Source: Poa pratensis
Taxonomy: Eukaryota > Streptophyta > Magnoliopsida > Poales > Poaceae
Reading direction: 5' to 3'
DNA: 64,000 bases
Assembly (NCBI GenBank): GCA_947311845.1
Contig: CAMZMU010000020.1
Span: 41,365,806-41,429,805 of the forward strand
Shown: positions 10,331-19,872 of the stretch, one piece after another
Layout of the letters: each line of letters opens with the position of its first letter
Position numbering within the stretch: the stretch's first letter is position 1
Translations under genes and position numbers: made by a program
The notes under the pieces: model-generated
Told to the model about the DNA's origin: nothing
Databases searched by the model: none
What the model saw: the letters and a program-made list of their open reading frames with translations, nothing else

Positions 10331-10773
10331 CGCCATGTTTACCTGTCGAGTGCGAAGCTTTTGCTCCCTGTTGGAAGGTCGACCTTTCTGTATCATGTAC
10401 ATCTGCCCTTGGGGCGGAGGGTACTGTGGTTCGTCCACCCGAGGCACGGGCTGTATGGCACCCGCGAGATTTCCGCCTGGGGCAGGCTGTGGTGGTGGAG
10501 GTGGTGCCATCAGAACAGGCACGTTGTTTGGCTGAGGCACGGGTGCAGGTGCTTGTGCGGCTGCTGCCTTTCTGCGATTTACGTAATCAGTCGCCATTTG
10601 GTCGAACTCCCTGCAGTTTCTCATCGAGTGGTTGGATCGCAGTTTTCCATCGTCCCCCTTGTACAGGTGGAATCTGCAATCAGCGTCCATCTTTTCTTCG
10701 AATGATCGCTCAGATTGTGCCCGTGACTTGCGCCAATCCTTCCTCTTGTAGCTATCACTGCGTTGGCCGACGA

Positions 10774-10862
10774 TCATCTCGACTGTCCGATCATCTCGAC
10801 TGTCCCGATCATCTCGACTGTCTCGCCGATCATCTCGACTGTCTCGCCGATCTTCCGACCGT
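10774..10862 (-). repeat. In-gag Arg-Asp-Ser tandem repeat
   Basis: The plus-strand unit GATCATCTCGACTGTC recurs four to five times with 2-6 base spacers. On the minus strand it encodes RDSRDDRRDSRDD-type repeats. Units vary in length by amounts that are not all multiples of three, so slippage here also explains one gag frame change. Confidence 0.8.
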
Positions 10863-13002
10863 CGGTCGCTTCTGTCCTGATCATTGCGGGGTGTGGAGAA
10901 CCCAGCCGCCATGAATTCGGGTCTGTCATCGTCGTAATGACGTTTTGAACGTTTGCGCCTTCGGTCGTCTCTGTACGAGTCTCTATGGCTTCGACTGCTA
11001 TTCTCATGTTTGTCACGGGGTGAGGACCCGCGTGTGGTGCGTGCCATATCTCTCCATCTGCCCACTCAGTCGCGATCTGCAAGAGGTGGGCTACAGATTT
11101 TGGCTTTTGGCGGCCAAGTGCTTCTTTGAAGTCTCGCCTGGCGAGGCCCATGACGAAAGCATCCATGGCCATATCTTCTGAAACCACTCCAACTGAGTTA
11201 CGTATCTCAGTCCATCGTCTGATGTATGACCTCAACGTTTCGTCTGAACGCTGAACGCAGGCCCGCAGCTCCTCGAATGTTTTCGGGCGCTCACATAGAG
11301 GCTCGAAGTTTTTGACGAAATCCCTGCGGAAGTGATCCCACGAGTCGTATGTTGATGGAGGTAGGGCCTTGAGCCAGTCGCGAGCTGTGCCTTCGAGCAT
11401 GAGTCGTATGTACTGCATGGCTGTAGTGTTGGTGCCCCGCTGGCACGCACTGCCAGCCTGTAATCTTCCAGCCACCCGGAAGGTTCCTGTCGACCCGTGT
11501 ACTTGGGCTGTTCGGATGTGAGTTTGAATCCTTTGGGCATCCGTGTCTCGCGGACGCGTCGAGTGAAGCACAGAGCTCCATGTGGCTCAGGCTCTCGATC
11601 AGAGTATGAGTCGCTACTGTAAGATCTGCGTGATCTGCTCCTGGACCTGCGCCTTCGCGAGCCGCTTCTTTCCTTCGAGTGGTGGCGACGACCACTGTGA
11701 TTATGCTCTTCCCGAGGCGCGTCGACTAGGGCACGGTCTCGACTCCCACCTGGAGTTCTTGGAACTTGGCGTATGGCCTTTGCAGCTAAGGCGAGTGATT
11801 TGATCTGTTGGCGGTGTAGTTTTGCGTTGGGGTCATCCGCTGGGGGCTTGATTGCCTCCAGGTATGCTGCAGCGGTGTAGAGAGCACCTGCTGCTGTTTT
11901 GGGCACCGGCAGTCCTTCCTCGTCGTATGTCATGAAGGAGTTGCCTAAGTTGCGGGTGAGTGCCGCCTTCTCGCCTGGCGAGAGGTGTGACAACCTTGAT
12001 CTGGTCTTGTGTCTGCTCGCCCGGTGGAGCTCAGGAGAGCTGTCTTCTGCGCGCACTCGACAAGCTAGCTTGCTTTTTGCGTTCTTCGAGTGTGGCTCTT
12101 ATCTGCTTCAGTCGAAGTGACTCCTGCCAGTTGAAGTACTGGAAGGTCAACATCTCTTCTTGTGTTGCGTCTGCTGGCATCATTGTGCACTCCTTGATGA
12201 CTTTATCTGCTTTTGCTGCCATCTCAGCAGTGATTGTGAGAGTTGTGACTCCATCTGGCATAGTAACTGTGCACGGGAATTCTGTAGGCCTGCGACTGGC
12301 TGCAGTGTCTGATGTTTCTGCGGCGATGGCACATAGACCTGCTGTGGTATGACCCGAGGGTATATGTATGTACTTTCGAGTCCCGTCATGGACTCGACAT
12401 CTTCATCGAGGCTCATGTCTGAGCCTGTATGTTCATCGAGTGGTTCGTCTGGACGGATCTCGCAGTCGACGTCTTCGTCGCCTATGCCCATCTCGGCGTC
12501 GGCGAGGTTGTTATGAGTCTCGAAGTCGAGGTTGTTGTTGGCGCAGATCTCGGAGTCGACGTGGTTGTCGATATGAGTTTCGAGGTCGTCGAAGTCGCTG
12601 AGGGAGATCCCGCAGTCGAAACTATCCTCGAGTGGAGATCCAGCTCGGGATCGTTTGTGCGGTATGCTGATTCGGCCTCCTCGCCCTGGAGCTCTTCAAT
12701 GAGCTCGCGCATCTCTCGTGTGGACATGGTTGTTGCAGACGAACAAGCTTGGAGGGTCGATGATGGTATGGACACAGTTGAGGGATCCGCAGTCGAAGGA
12801 GCCGCAACCGATGGAGCCTCGGGTGCGAAAGTCGCGAGTTGGCGTGGATCCGTCAAGTCCTGCACACCAAGCTTGTTGACGAAAAAATTGAACGAACCAA
12901 CGGTTAAACCCAAACCTGACTCGAGATCGGAGAAGGCCTCCTGGAATCCTGGCGAGTGTGGCTCGAAATCCATCAGAGGATCCGATGTGCTTTTTGCGGG
13001 TG

Positions 13003-13140
13003 AAGCTGGCGTGTTGCCGTTTGTCGAGTGAGCCGGCGAGTTGCCGTGTGCCGCCTGAGTCGGCGAGTTCTGGTTTGTCGATGCAGCCGGCGAGTTGCCG
13101 TTTGTAGATCCGATCGGCGAGTCGCCGTTTTCCGATGGAA
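13003..13140 (-). repeat. In-gag Asn-Ser-Pro tandem repeat
   Basis: A unit of about 27-30 bases (core GGCGAGTTGCCGTTTGT on plus) is repeated about five times. On the minus strand it gives STNGNSPA-type repeats, so the array is in frame and part of the gag N-terminus. Confidence 0.8.
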
Positions 13141-13172
13141 CCGAAGAAACCGCGAGTCCAGCACTATTCTTT

Positions 13173-13190
13173 CCCACAGACGGCGCCAAT
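13173..13190 (-). other. Primer-binding site of G1
   Basis: Minus-strand sequence right after the LTR end ...CTCGTCA is ATTGGCGCCGTCTGTGGG, a common gypsy primer-binding region in plants. It sets the inner LTR edge at 13,191 and the direction of G1. Confidence 0.85.
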
Positions 13191-13679
13191 TGACGAGGTG
13201 TACCCTCATCAAATCCCATGGTTAAGGACCTAGGGTTGAGATTATGGGGAGAGAACGTGGTAGTACTGGTAGTTTCGTCGGCTGACAAGCAGAGGCAAAG
13301 ATTTACCCAGGTTCAGGCCCCTCGGGTGGAGGTAAAGACCCTACTTCCTGCTTGTCTGATATTGATTGTGGATTATGCGATTACAGGGGCTCCGGCGAGA
13401 TGATGATCTCGCAAGAGATTTGGTGGTTCGAGTATGGCTTGGTCCCAGATCGGTACCCCTCCCAGCCTTTAAATAGGCTGGGTCTCGGGAGTTTGTAACC
13501 GACCTAGTTTACACGTAAGGAAAGCCTAAACCGACTATGCCTATGTCTAGTCTTGGAGGGTACTCCATCTCTTGGGCCTCTTGTCTTGGGCTTCGAGTAG
13601 GCTCTTCGATATTGGGCCTTAGTCGTCACGTGCACCAGGTACCCTCATGATAGGGTACCCGATATGTATACCCATGTCA
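13191..13679 (-). repeat. LTR between G1 gag and the antisense gene (489 bp)
   Basis: On the minus strand the LTR begins TGACATGGGTATAC and ends CCTCGTCA, giving TGAC/GTCA terminal inverted repeats. A TATA-like TATTTAAAGG lies near 13,470 and a U5 block (AGGCCCCTCGGGTGGAG) near 13,310. The outer edge at 13,679 is inferred from the inverted repeat. On its other side lies the antisense gene, which in this family normally sits inside an element. The LTR may therefore be shared by two head-to-tail copies. Confidence 0.7.
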
Positions 13680-14298
13680 CCCGTACATTGTTAGTCGAAG
13701 AATTTTTTGATACGCTCCCGATGGGAGTAATATGTTTCAGTCGAAGAAACTATCGACTGCCTTTTATATCTTGTGCTACTCAGTCGAAGACTGGCCTTTG
13801 TCGTAAATGTTGAATGACTCGACCTGCCTACCAGGCATGTGATTTGATGTGACTTCAGCAATGACGCATATCTCGACTGCAATTTCTGACAAGCTGTGAC
13901 ATGTGTGGCATGACTGATGGGACACGACATGCGCGTGGGCCCGTTATGCATTGCTGACCGAGGACGGTGCCGTTTGGACTGGATTAGACCGCTCTAACGC
14001 GATTTTCACGGAGACATGATGATGGCTCCTAGATTCCCGTGCGTAGTGGACGGACTGGCCGTCAACGGTTGCTCTCCATGCTCCCCACGTGTACGGCAGG
14101 ATTCCCCGCAGAGTGCACGATTGTGGATTAACGGTTGTGATTGATTTTGATTTGTGGTAAATAGTAAGGGCGGTGCTGGCAGAGTTTTTTACTTGCCATT
14201 TGCTTCTTGCGCCGCCCCTGTTCCCTCTTCTTCCTCGCGCTCATCCTTCATTGCTCTTGCGCCCAAGCTTTCTGCGCTCCACCAATCCATCCTTGACG
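13680..14298. promoter_or_regulatory. Upstream region of the antisense gene
   Basis: About 620 bases with many TCGAAG/TCGACT motifs, the same compositional habit as G1. It must hold the promoter and 5' UTR of the gene starting at 14,299 if that gene is expressed. I see only a weak TATA-like run (GGTAAATAG, ~14,155). No coding frame or terminal repeat is evident. Confidence 0.4.
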
Positions 14299-17056
14299 AT
14301 GAAGAAAGGAGTTGGCTCCAAGCGAGCTGCCGCGACTACTGCTGCTGCGACCGACGCGGTTGCGGTGAAGGGAAAGAAGGTTGCGGCCAGCGCATCTGCT
14401 TCCGCCGCTGGCCTAAAGAAAGGCGACAGGGACTGGGTGAAGTCCTCGATCAAGGAGACCCACCTCGACAAGCTCCGCGAGGATGGCCTGCTGCCTCCCG
14501 CGGATCAGCTATTCGTCCGCGCGCCATCGCCCAAGGAGGTACTCCCCGAACCTCGCGGCAATGAGTGCGTGTGCTTTGCTGAGTTTTTGACCAGGGGGTT
14601 GGCATTCTCCATCCACGAATTCATGCGTTGGTTGATGTATGCCTATGGGGTGCAAATCCATGATTTCACCCCTAATGGCATACTGCACATTGCATGCTTT
14701 ATGGTGCTGTGCGAATGCTTTCTGGGGGTTTCCCCTAGCTGGGCATTATGGAAGTCCATCTTCCTCATCCGGCCGAACAAGAGAGGCGGTCGCACCTATC
14801 CCTTGGGCGGCTGCGGGATCCTGGTGCGCAGCGACACGTGCTACTTCGCCCTGAATCCAGTCGACTCGGTGCAAGGGTGGAGAAAAAAGTGGTTCTACGT
14901 CCGCATCGACCAGGAAGGAATCCCGGTGTTCTCGACTGCCAGTCCTCTTGCGAGGACCAATGCCCGGGATCATCAGTTGTTGACTGAAGAACAAGCGGAG
15001 GCAGCGCCTCTTTTGTCGAAGATTGGAAAGCTGCTGGGCAATGTCACAGGTGCGCACCTGATTGCCACCTTTGTGAAGATGCGAGTGTGGCCAATCCGCG
15101 CCCGAGCTCACCCCATGAGGCAGCATGAGGGTGTGCTCGACTCCATTCGAATGAGCAAGGAGGAATTGTCAAAGAACGAGCTGGTGGCGCATGTGCGATC
15201 CATTACCAGCATCAAGTCAAGCGACCCCTGCAACGTCAACTGCCCTGTCACTCCATATGGGACGGACAACCCTTTTCCAGAGGTTAGTACACCCGTATGT
15301 ATGATTTTTCATCTGGTGTTACCACTCGTTTTTGCATTCCTAACCTTTTACTGTTATTTGTGATATGCAGGGTCATTCGACTGCGTCAACTTTTCCTCCC
15401 CTTCCAGAGAATGGCCCAACTCATCAAACGGAGGTGCAAGAGGTAGAAACAAAGGGAGGGGATGAATCGCCTCTACCTTCGGCTACCACATCTCCTATGG
15501 AAGAGGTCGAAGAGGAAGAGGTAGACGAGGTGCAGACTGAGGATCCTGCCGCGCATGATCATGTGAGCGAGGTTCCCATTCGCAAACGTTGTCGCGTGGC
15601 CCAAGGTTTGTCCTCTTCTGTGAGCTCACCCGCGAAGGAAGCTGATTTGAAGGATGATGGTGACTCAGGTTCACCACCTCCTGCCAAGGCTGCTCCCCTG
15701 ACCGTGTGCCCTTTGAGCTCAACTCCTCCTCCCCTGTCGGGTGAGACGCTGCTTTTTGGAGGCCCAATTTTTGACGACCCCGACAGTGAGGAGGATGGAG
15801 AATACAGGTGTGCTCCTTTGCTACTTGTACTGAGGTTTTTCTGGTCGATACTTTTCCTAACGTTGTTTTACCTCTGTCATTCGTAGTACTGAGACCGAGC
15901 GTCCTTCGACTCCTCTAGCCGATAAGACTTCGACTCCAGAGCACCTGAATGTTTCTCCAGTTGCTCCAGAGGTAATGCAACCAGTAGCCACGGCTACTGC
16001 CATTGACGCAGCCAAGGTTGCGAGTGCCACGACTCTAGAGGTCGGGACATCTGCCGCAAAGCCTACGCCTTGGATTGACCTCGTTAGTGTCTTTTGTCGA
16101 GTCCGCATATCCGGGACTGGTTGTGTTGAACTTATGCTGGTTTTATGTGCTTGCAGCCCTACTACCTCAACCTAATGGAATCAGGCAAAGCTTTCGTCCA
16201 GGTGGAACAAGAGAGGGACAGTCTGCGTGCTGACCTGGAGCAACTCAGCCGTAAGTTTGTTTGATTCTATACGTGAAGTTCTTTTGTGCTGCTTCACGTT
16301 GTCGTTTGTGAATTACGTCTTGCCATCTACTTCAGGTGATAAGAAATCGACTGAGTCCCGGGTGAAGGAGCTAGAAGAGGCACTTGCTGCCCAGCGCACC
16401 GAGTCGAAGAAAGCTTTGGATGCCGCCAAGGACTCAGCCGCCTTGCGCGAGAGAGTATACGCTGAGCGACTGGCTGGCCTCGCTCGGGATGTGGAAGGTT
16501 AGTAACTTTTCCATTTGACACTTTTTTGTAGCTGCTGAGTGCTATGTAATAATTTTTGCTCTTTTTGATCCTTGTTGAAGGAGTCGTTGGCGCGCCAGCA
16601 CCTGAGGACGTGGTCAGTGATGAATTGTCACTTGACCATGTTATAGGGGACCTTGGCGCCATGTTCGTCCATGCGAGGGACGCTCTTGCCAAGTCCACCA
16701 GCACCCTCGGCGCCGTGTACAAGAATGTGCTCCCACTAGGCGAGGTACCGGTGACTGTGGATGGCTTCGCCGACGTTCTGGGCCCAGGGACTTCGACTAT
16801 GGCAAGCTTTGCCTGCGCCCTCATGGTACGCGGCTCGGAGTCTACCCTCAAGCTCATATTAGGTCATGGGATAGAGGGTAACTTCGAGGCGGCTATGTCT
16901 GAGTTCCCTCGGAAGCCGAAAGGGAAGCTGGTGTCTCTGAAGCATGTTAGTGAGCCAGCCAGGCGACAGGCTAACATATTTATAGCCACTATGGAGCGCC
17001 GGGCAGCAGAGATCGCCACTCACGAGAGTAGGGCTAGGTCAGAGTCTATGTCGTAG
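14299..17056 (+). CDS. Six-exon antisense ORF, open, 782 codons (PF04195-like)
   Basis: Exons by GT-AG boundaries: 14,299-15,282; 15,371-15,807; 15,887-16,082; 16,157-16,250; 16,336-16,497; 16,581-17,056. The sum is 2,349 bases, exactly 783 codons with the TAG stop, and each junction keeps the frame (phases 0, 2, 0, 1, 1). Introns are only ~74-88 bases. Exon 1 has a Lys/Ala-rich start, then the gypsy-type transposon domain (FAEFLTRGLAFSIHEFMRWL, FMVLCECFLGVSPSWALWK). Exon 2 is acidic (MEEVEEEEVDE) with a basic patch (RKRCR) that could be a nuclear signal. Exons 4-5 are coiled-coil (VEQERDSLRADLEQLS, VKELEEALAAQ). Exon 6 is helical. No catalytic motif is visible. Function is unknown; a gene carried by a Tat element is the best reading. 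Confidence 0.8.
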
Positions 17057-17267
17057 ATATAGGGGTAGCCGAACCTTTATTTATGCCCTGTAATTATACC
17101 TTATGATCACGCGAGTACGCGTGTGCTTTTGCTACACTTGTATGGATGTCACCTTGAATGTTTTTGCGTTTTACCTGAGAGTTTACGTGCTGTTTAGCTT
17201 GCATAAATGATGCACTGGGTTTCCCCTTTCTGACTTGAAATTTTTGTGATGGTTGTGCTTTGAGCAG

Positions 17268-17425
17268 CCACGGGAACCCGATACGCCAGTTGGTTCCTCG
17301 CTACCTCATACTGCCACCCGGTCACAGGCTCAGGTGGCAAATGATGCCAAAGTAATGGAGTATATGAAAACTCGAGTCGTGAGACTAGAGCAAGAGCTAA
17401 AGAGTGCCCAGCGCGAGCTGAATAT
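17268..17425 (+). other. Exon-like coiled-coil fragment
   Basis: After an acceptor-like TTTGAGCAG (ending ~17,267) a plus frame reads REPDTPVGSS ... MEYMKTRVVRLEQELKSAQ, a coiled-coil in the style of the antisense ORFs. It lies 200 bases past the stop of the six-exon gene, in the same strand, and ends in unrelated sequence at ~17,425. It may be an exon of a second antisense ORF or an alternative 3' exon. Confidence 0.4.
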
Positions 17426-18024
17426 CTCTTGCTACCAGAAAGGAACTGAACTGGCTTGCCCGGAAAGAATGGATTGCTACCCTTGGAGAGCTAATGGTAC
17501 TGGACTGATAGCGCACTGATTGAACCGACCCCGGACGTACCACTGGGCAACCTGTGGCTGGAGATAATCTCTCGCGATGGAGAAATGTCAAATGGGAAGC
17601 TCTATGGAGGCACACATCGTGTCGTTCATCATCGAAATGGGACTGACTCGCTCGGGAACAGGCACAGGATTGAGGAACTTTCTGGCGTAACACACCCGTT
17701 ACTTAAAATAAAAAATATAATATAAAATTTGACCTGTTAGTGTTCTAAGTTCAAAAGTCTAGTAATTCTATTAACTAACAAGCCGGGATCCAATTCCATT
17801 TCAACCGCTGAGGTCATTAACGAACTATAAAAGAGCTAAGGAACTATTTCCAGATACCTAATCGGGTGCTGAACGAACTACTACTCTCGATATGTCATTG
17901 CAATAGCTAATGGGTTTCGATGGCACTCAAGCAGCCTCACTACTTCGATCTCAGTAACCTAATGATCTCCCCAAACCAACTCATTCTCGGAAGGAGACAT
18001 GGCCAAGGGTGAACAAGATATGAT
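17426..18024. other. Unassigned segment between the antisense ORF and S1
   Basis: About 600 bases with no recognised frame or terminal repeat. GC content falls at ~17,700 (ATAAAATATAATATAAAATT-like run), suggesting a junction of two sources. The 5' part of the S1 LTR, which should lie here, is missing. Confidence 0.35.
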
Positions 18025-18467
18025 GGCGTATGCATTGTTATGCTCTCAATATTTTATCAATTGCCCAGCTGTAATTTGTTCACCCAGCATGTTAGTTATC
18101 TTTTATGGAGAGACACCACTAGTGAACTGTGGACCCCGGTCCATTCTTTTACACTGATAATACAACCAACTGCAATCATTGTTACTTTTCATTCTCTGCA
18201 ATTAAACACTATTTTCCACACCATACGTTTAATCCTTTGTTTTCAGCAAGCCGGTGAGATTGACAACCTCACTGTTTCGTTGGGGCAAAGTAGTTTGATT
18301 GTGTTGTGTGCAGGTTCCACGTCAGCGCGCCACTGACAACCTTCAGAAGTGATTTCTTACGCCTACTGGATTGATAACCTTGGTATCTTACTAAGGGAAA
18401 ACTTGCTGCTACTGCTTCATACCTTCCTCTTGGGGTCTCCCAACGAACGTGTGCTTTCACGTCATCA
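18025..18467 (+). repeat. 5' LTR of S1, 3' part only
   Basis: Matches the last ~440 bases of the full LTRs at 22,421-24,229 and 29,215-30,779 and ends in the same ACGTCATCA. About 1.1 kb of the LTR is missing on the left, so no target-site duplication can be read. Confidence 0.85.
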
Positions 18468-18479
18468 AGCAATATTTTC

Positions 18480-18498
18480 TGGCGCCGTTGCCGGGGAG
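18480..18498 (+). other. Primer-binding site of S1
   Basis: TGGCGCCGTTGCCGGGGAG lies 12 bases inside the LTR end, a typical position and sequence for Sabrina-type and related grass gypsies. It shows the plus orientation. Confidence 0.85.
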
Positions 18499-18654
18499 TA
18501 AGAGGATTTCTGCAAGGGGAGTCTCACGCTTCCAATCTCTTTACTTTGTTATTTGTCTTGCTTAGTTACTTTTATTTTATCTTGTTTGCTTTTAATTATC
18601 AAAAACACAAAAAAAAATTAGTTTTCTACATCTAGTTTATTTCGGTTTGTTATT

Positions 18655-19872
18655 ATGTCTAGTTGTTTACTTGATATCAATGGTTTCTCTCTTTGAAACA
18701 AAATCGTGTTGGCTAAGTGGGTTCACTGATGATCAACAAAATTATTATAAGGAATACCGCTTTTCTAAAAAAGGGGTACATTTATGGAAACAAATAAGTA
18801 CATTGAATTATTTTGCTAAGAACTTGTGCTCTACTTATGATGAATCCTACTGCTTTAATGAATCATTATGTTGTAGAAGGCATAAACACCTCCCTTTCCA
18901 ATGTGATTATAATGATAATGAAACCTTGGCTGCTTATGCTAAAGGAAACTATGACTTTGGTAATCTTGAACAAACTGAAGAATTTTTTGTTTTTAAAGGT
19001 GCCTATGAAATTGCTGGTTATATTCACGATGATGATTCTCCTTATAAATCTGAAAATTTTGCTATACTTGGTTATTGCCTTGAATATTACAATGATAATC
19101 CTTATATCACTGAATTTCTTGAGAAAACTTATTCTCCAGAACAACTTGCTACCTTTCAGGAACCGTGGGAGAAGAAACTGCTGAAACTGAAAGCTCATTT
19201 GATGAAAAAGAGGAAGAGAGTGATGATCAAAAGGAGGATCAACCTTCTAATGATAGTAACTCTTTAACTCTTACATTATATGATTACCCTCCATGCCTAC
19301 CTAATGAGGAGAAATGCTATATTGTTGAATGTCATGATTCTATTGAAATATCTCCTTTTGATAAATTTGAAGTAACAACCTCCTTGACTCAAGAAAAGGA
19401 AATTGCAGAAAGTAAAAATGTGCTCCCTAATGTCTTATATGATAATGCTCTTGATGATGGTCCTATATTGCCTAATGATATTTATTATACTATTATTGTC
19501 AAAAGTGGGTTTGATAACCCCACTGTTTTTTAGCTTAATAAAAATTATGTGTTTGTAGATCATGAAAAGCATGCTTTATGTGATAGTTATATTGTTGAGT
19601 TTGTTCATGGTGCTACTGAAAGTTATTATGAGAGAGGAAAATACGGTTGTAAAAGTTTTCAAGTCACTAAAACAATTCTCTTTATGTTGAAAGTTTTGAA
19701 GTTGTACTTGTTTCATCTTTCTATGCTAGTTGCTTTATGCTTCAATAATTTATTTTGTTACAAGATTCCTTTGCATAGAAGTGGGTTAGACTTAAATGTG
19801 TTTGATATTTGCCTCTTGATGCTCTTTTTTTTCAACTCTTATTCTTATGAGAGCATCATTAAAATCTTATAG
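18655..19872 (+). pseudogene. Internal ORF of the Sabrina-like element, frameshifted
   Basis: Starts as MSSCLLDINGFSL, changes frame by ~18,690, continues through WLSGFTDDQQNYYKEY and LGYCLEYYNDNPYITEF, changes frame again near 19,170 into an acidic run (FDEKEEESDDQKEDQ), and meets a TAG at 19,531-19,533. The same frame family continues after it (HALCDSYIVEFVHGATESYY) to a stop near 19,872. The product is acidic and Tyr/Asp-rich and resembles uncharacterised proteins from wheat gypsy elements as I recall them. I see no capsid, zinc-knuckle, protease or RT motif, so no function is assigned. Confidence 0.55.

Larger units (their letters stand above)
10331..13219 (-). pseudogene. Gag of G1, multiply frameshifted
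   Basis: A frame starts at the ATG at 13,219, inside the 5' LTR, and crosses the primer-binding site without a stop. It encodes an N-terminal Asn-Ser-Pro repeat region, then an acidic segment (frame change ~12,490), a basic/Ser-Arg segment (~11,650), and the capsid-type domain with IRLMLEGTARDWLKALPP and LRSYIRRWTEIRNSVGVV (~11,420-11,200). A second Arg/Asp repeat and a CxFH...HSMRNC knuckle-like motif (~10,690-10,610) follow, then a Pro-rich linker to protease. At least four frame changes are present. Confidence 0.75.
5561..13679 (-). mobile_element. G1: decayed Tat-type Ty3/gypsy element
   Basis: In minus-strand order: 5' LTR (13,191-13,679), primer-binding site, gag, protease, reverse transcriptase, RNase H, a second (archaeal-type) RNase H, integrase, a spacer with CCCCCGAGT repeats, and the last exon of an antisense ORF. 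This order, with dual RNase H and an antisense ORF, is the hallmark of the Tat (Retand/RIRE2-like) lineage. The 3' LTR and the N-terminal antisense exons are missing: at ~5560 the element is cut against a Sabrina-like fragment. The coding region is broken by at least six frame changes, so it is inactive. Confidence 0.85.

Noticed and set aside
10426..12600. Plus-strand frames opposite the G1 gag
   Set aside because: They are shadows of gag repeats (low-complexity Arg/Cys or Val/Gly runs), while the minus strand shows capsid and protease motifs.
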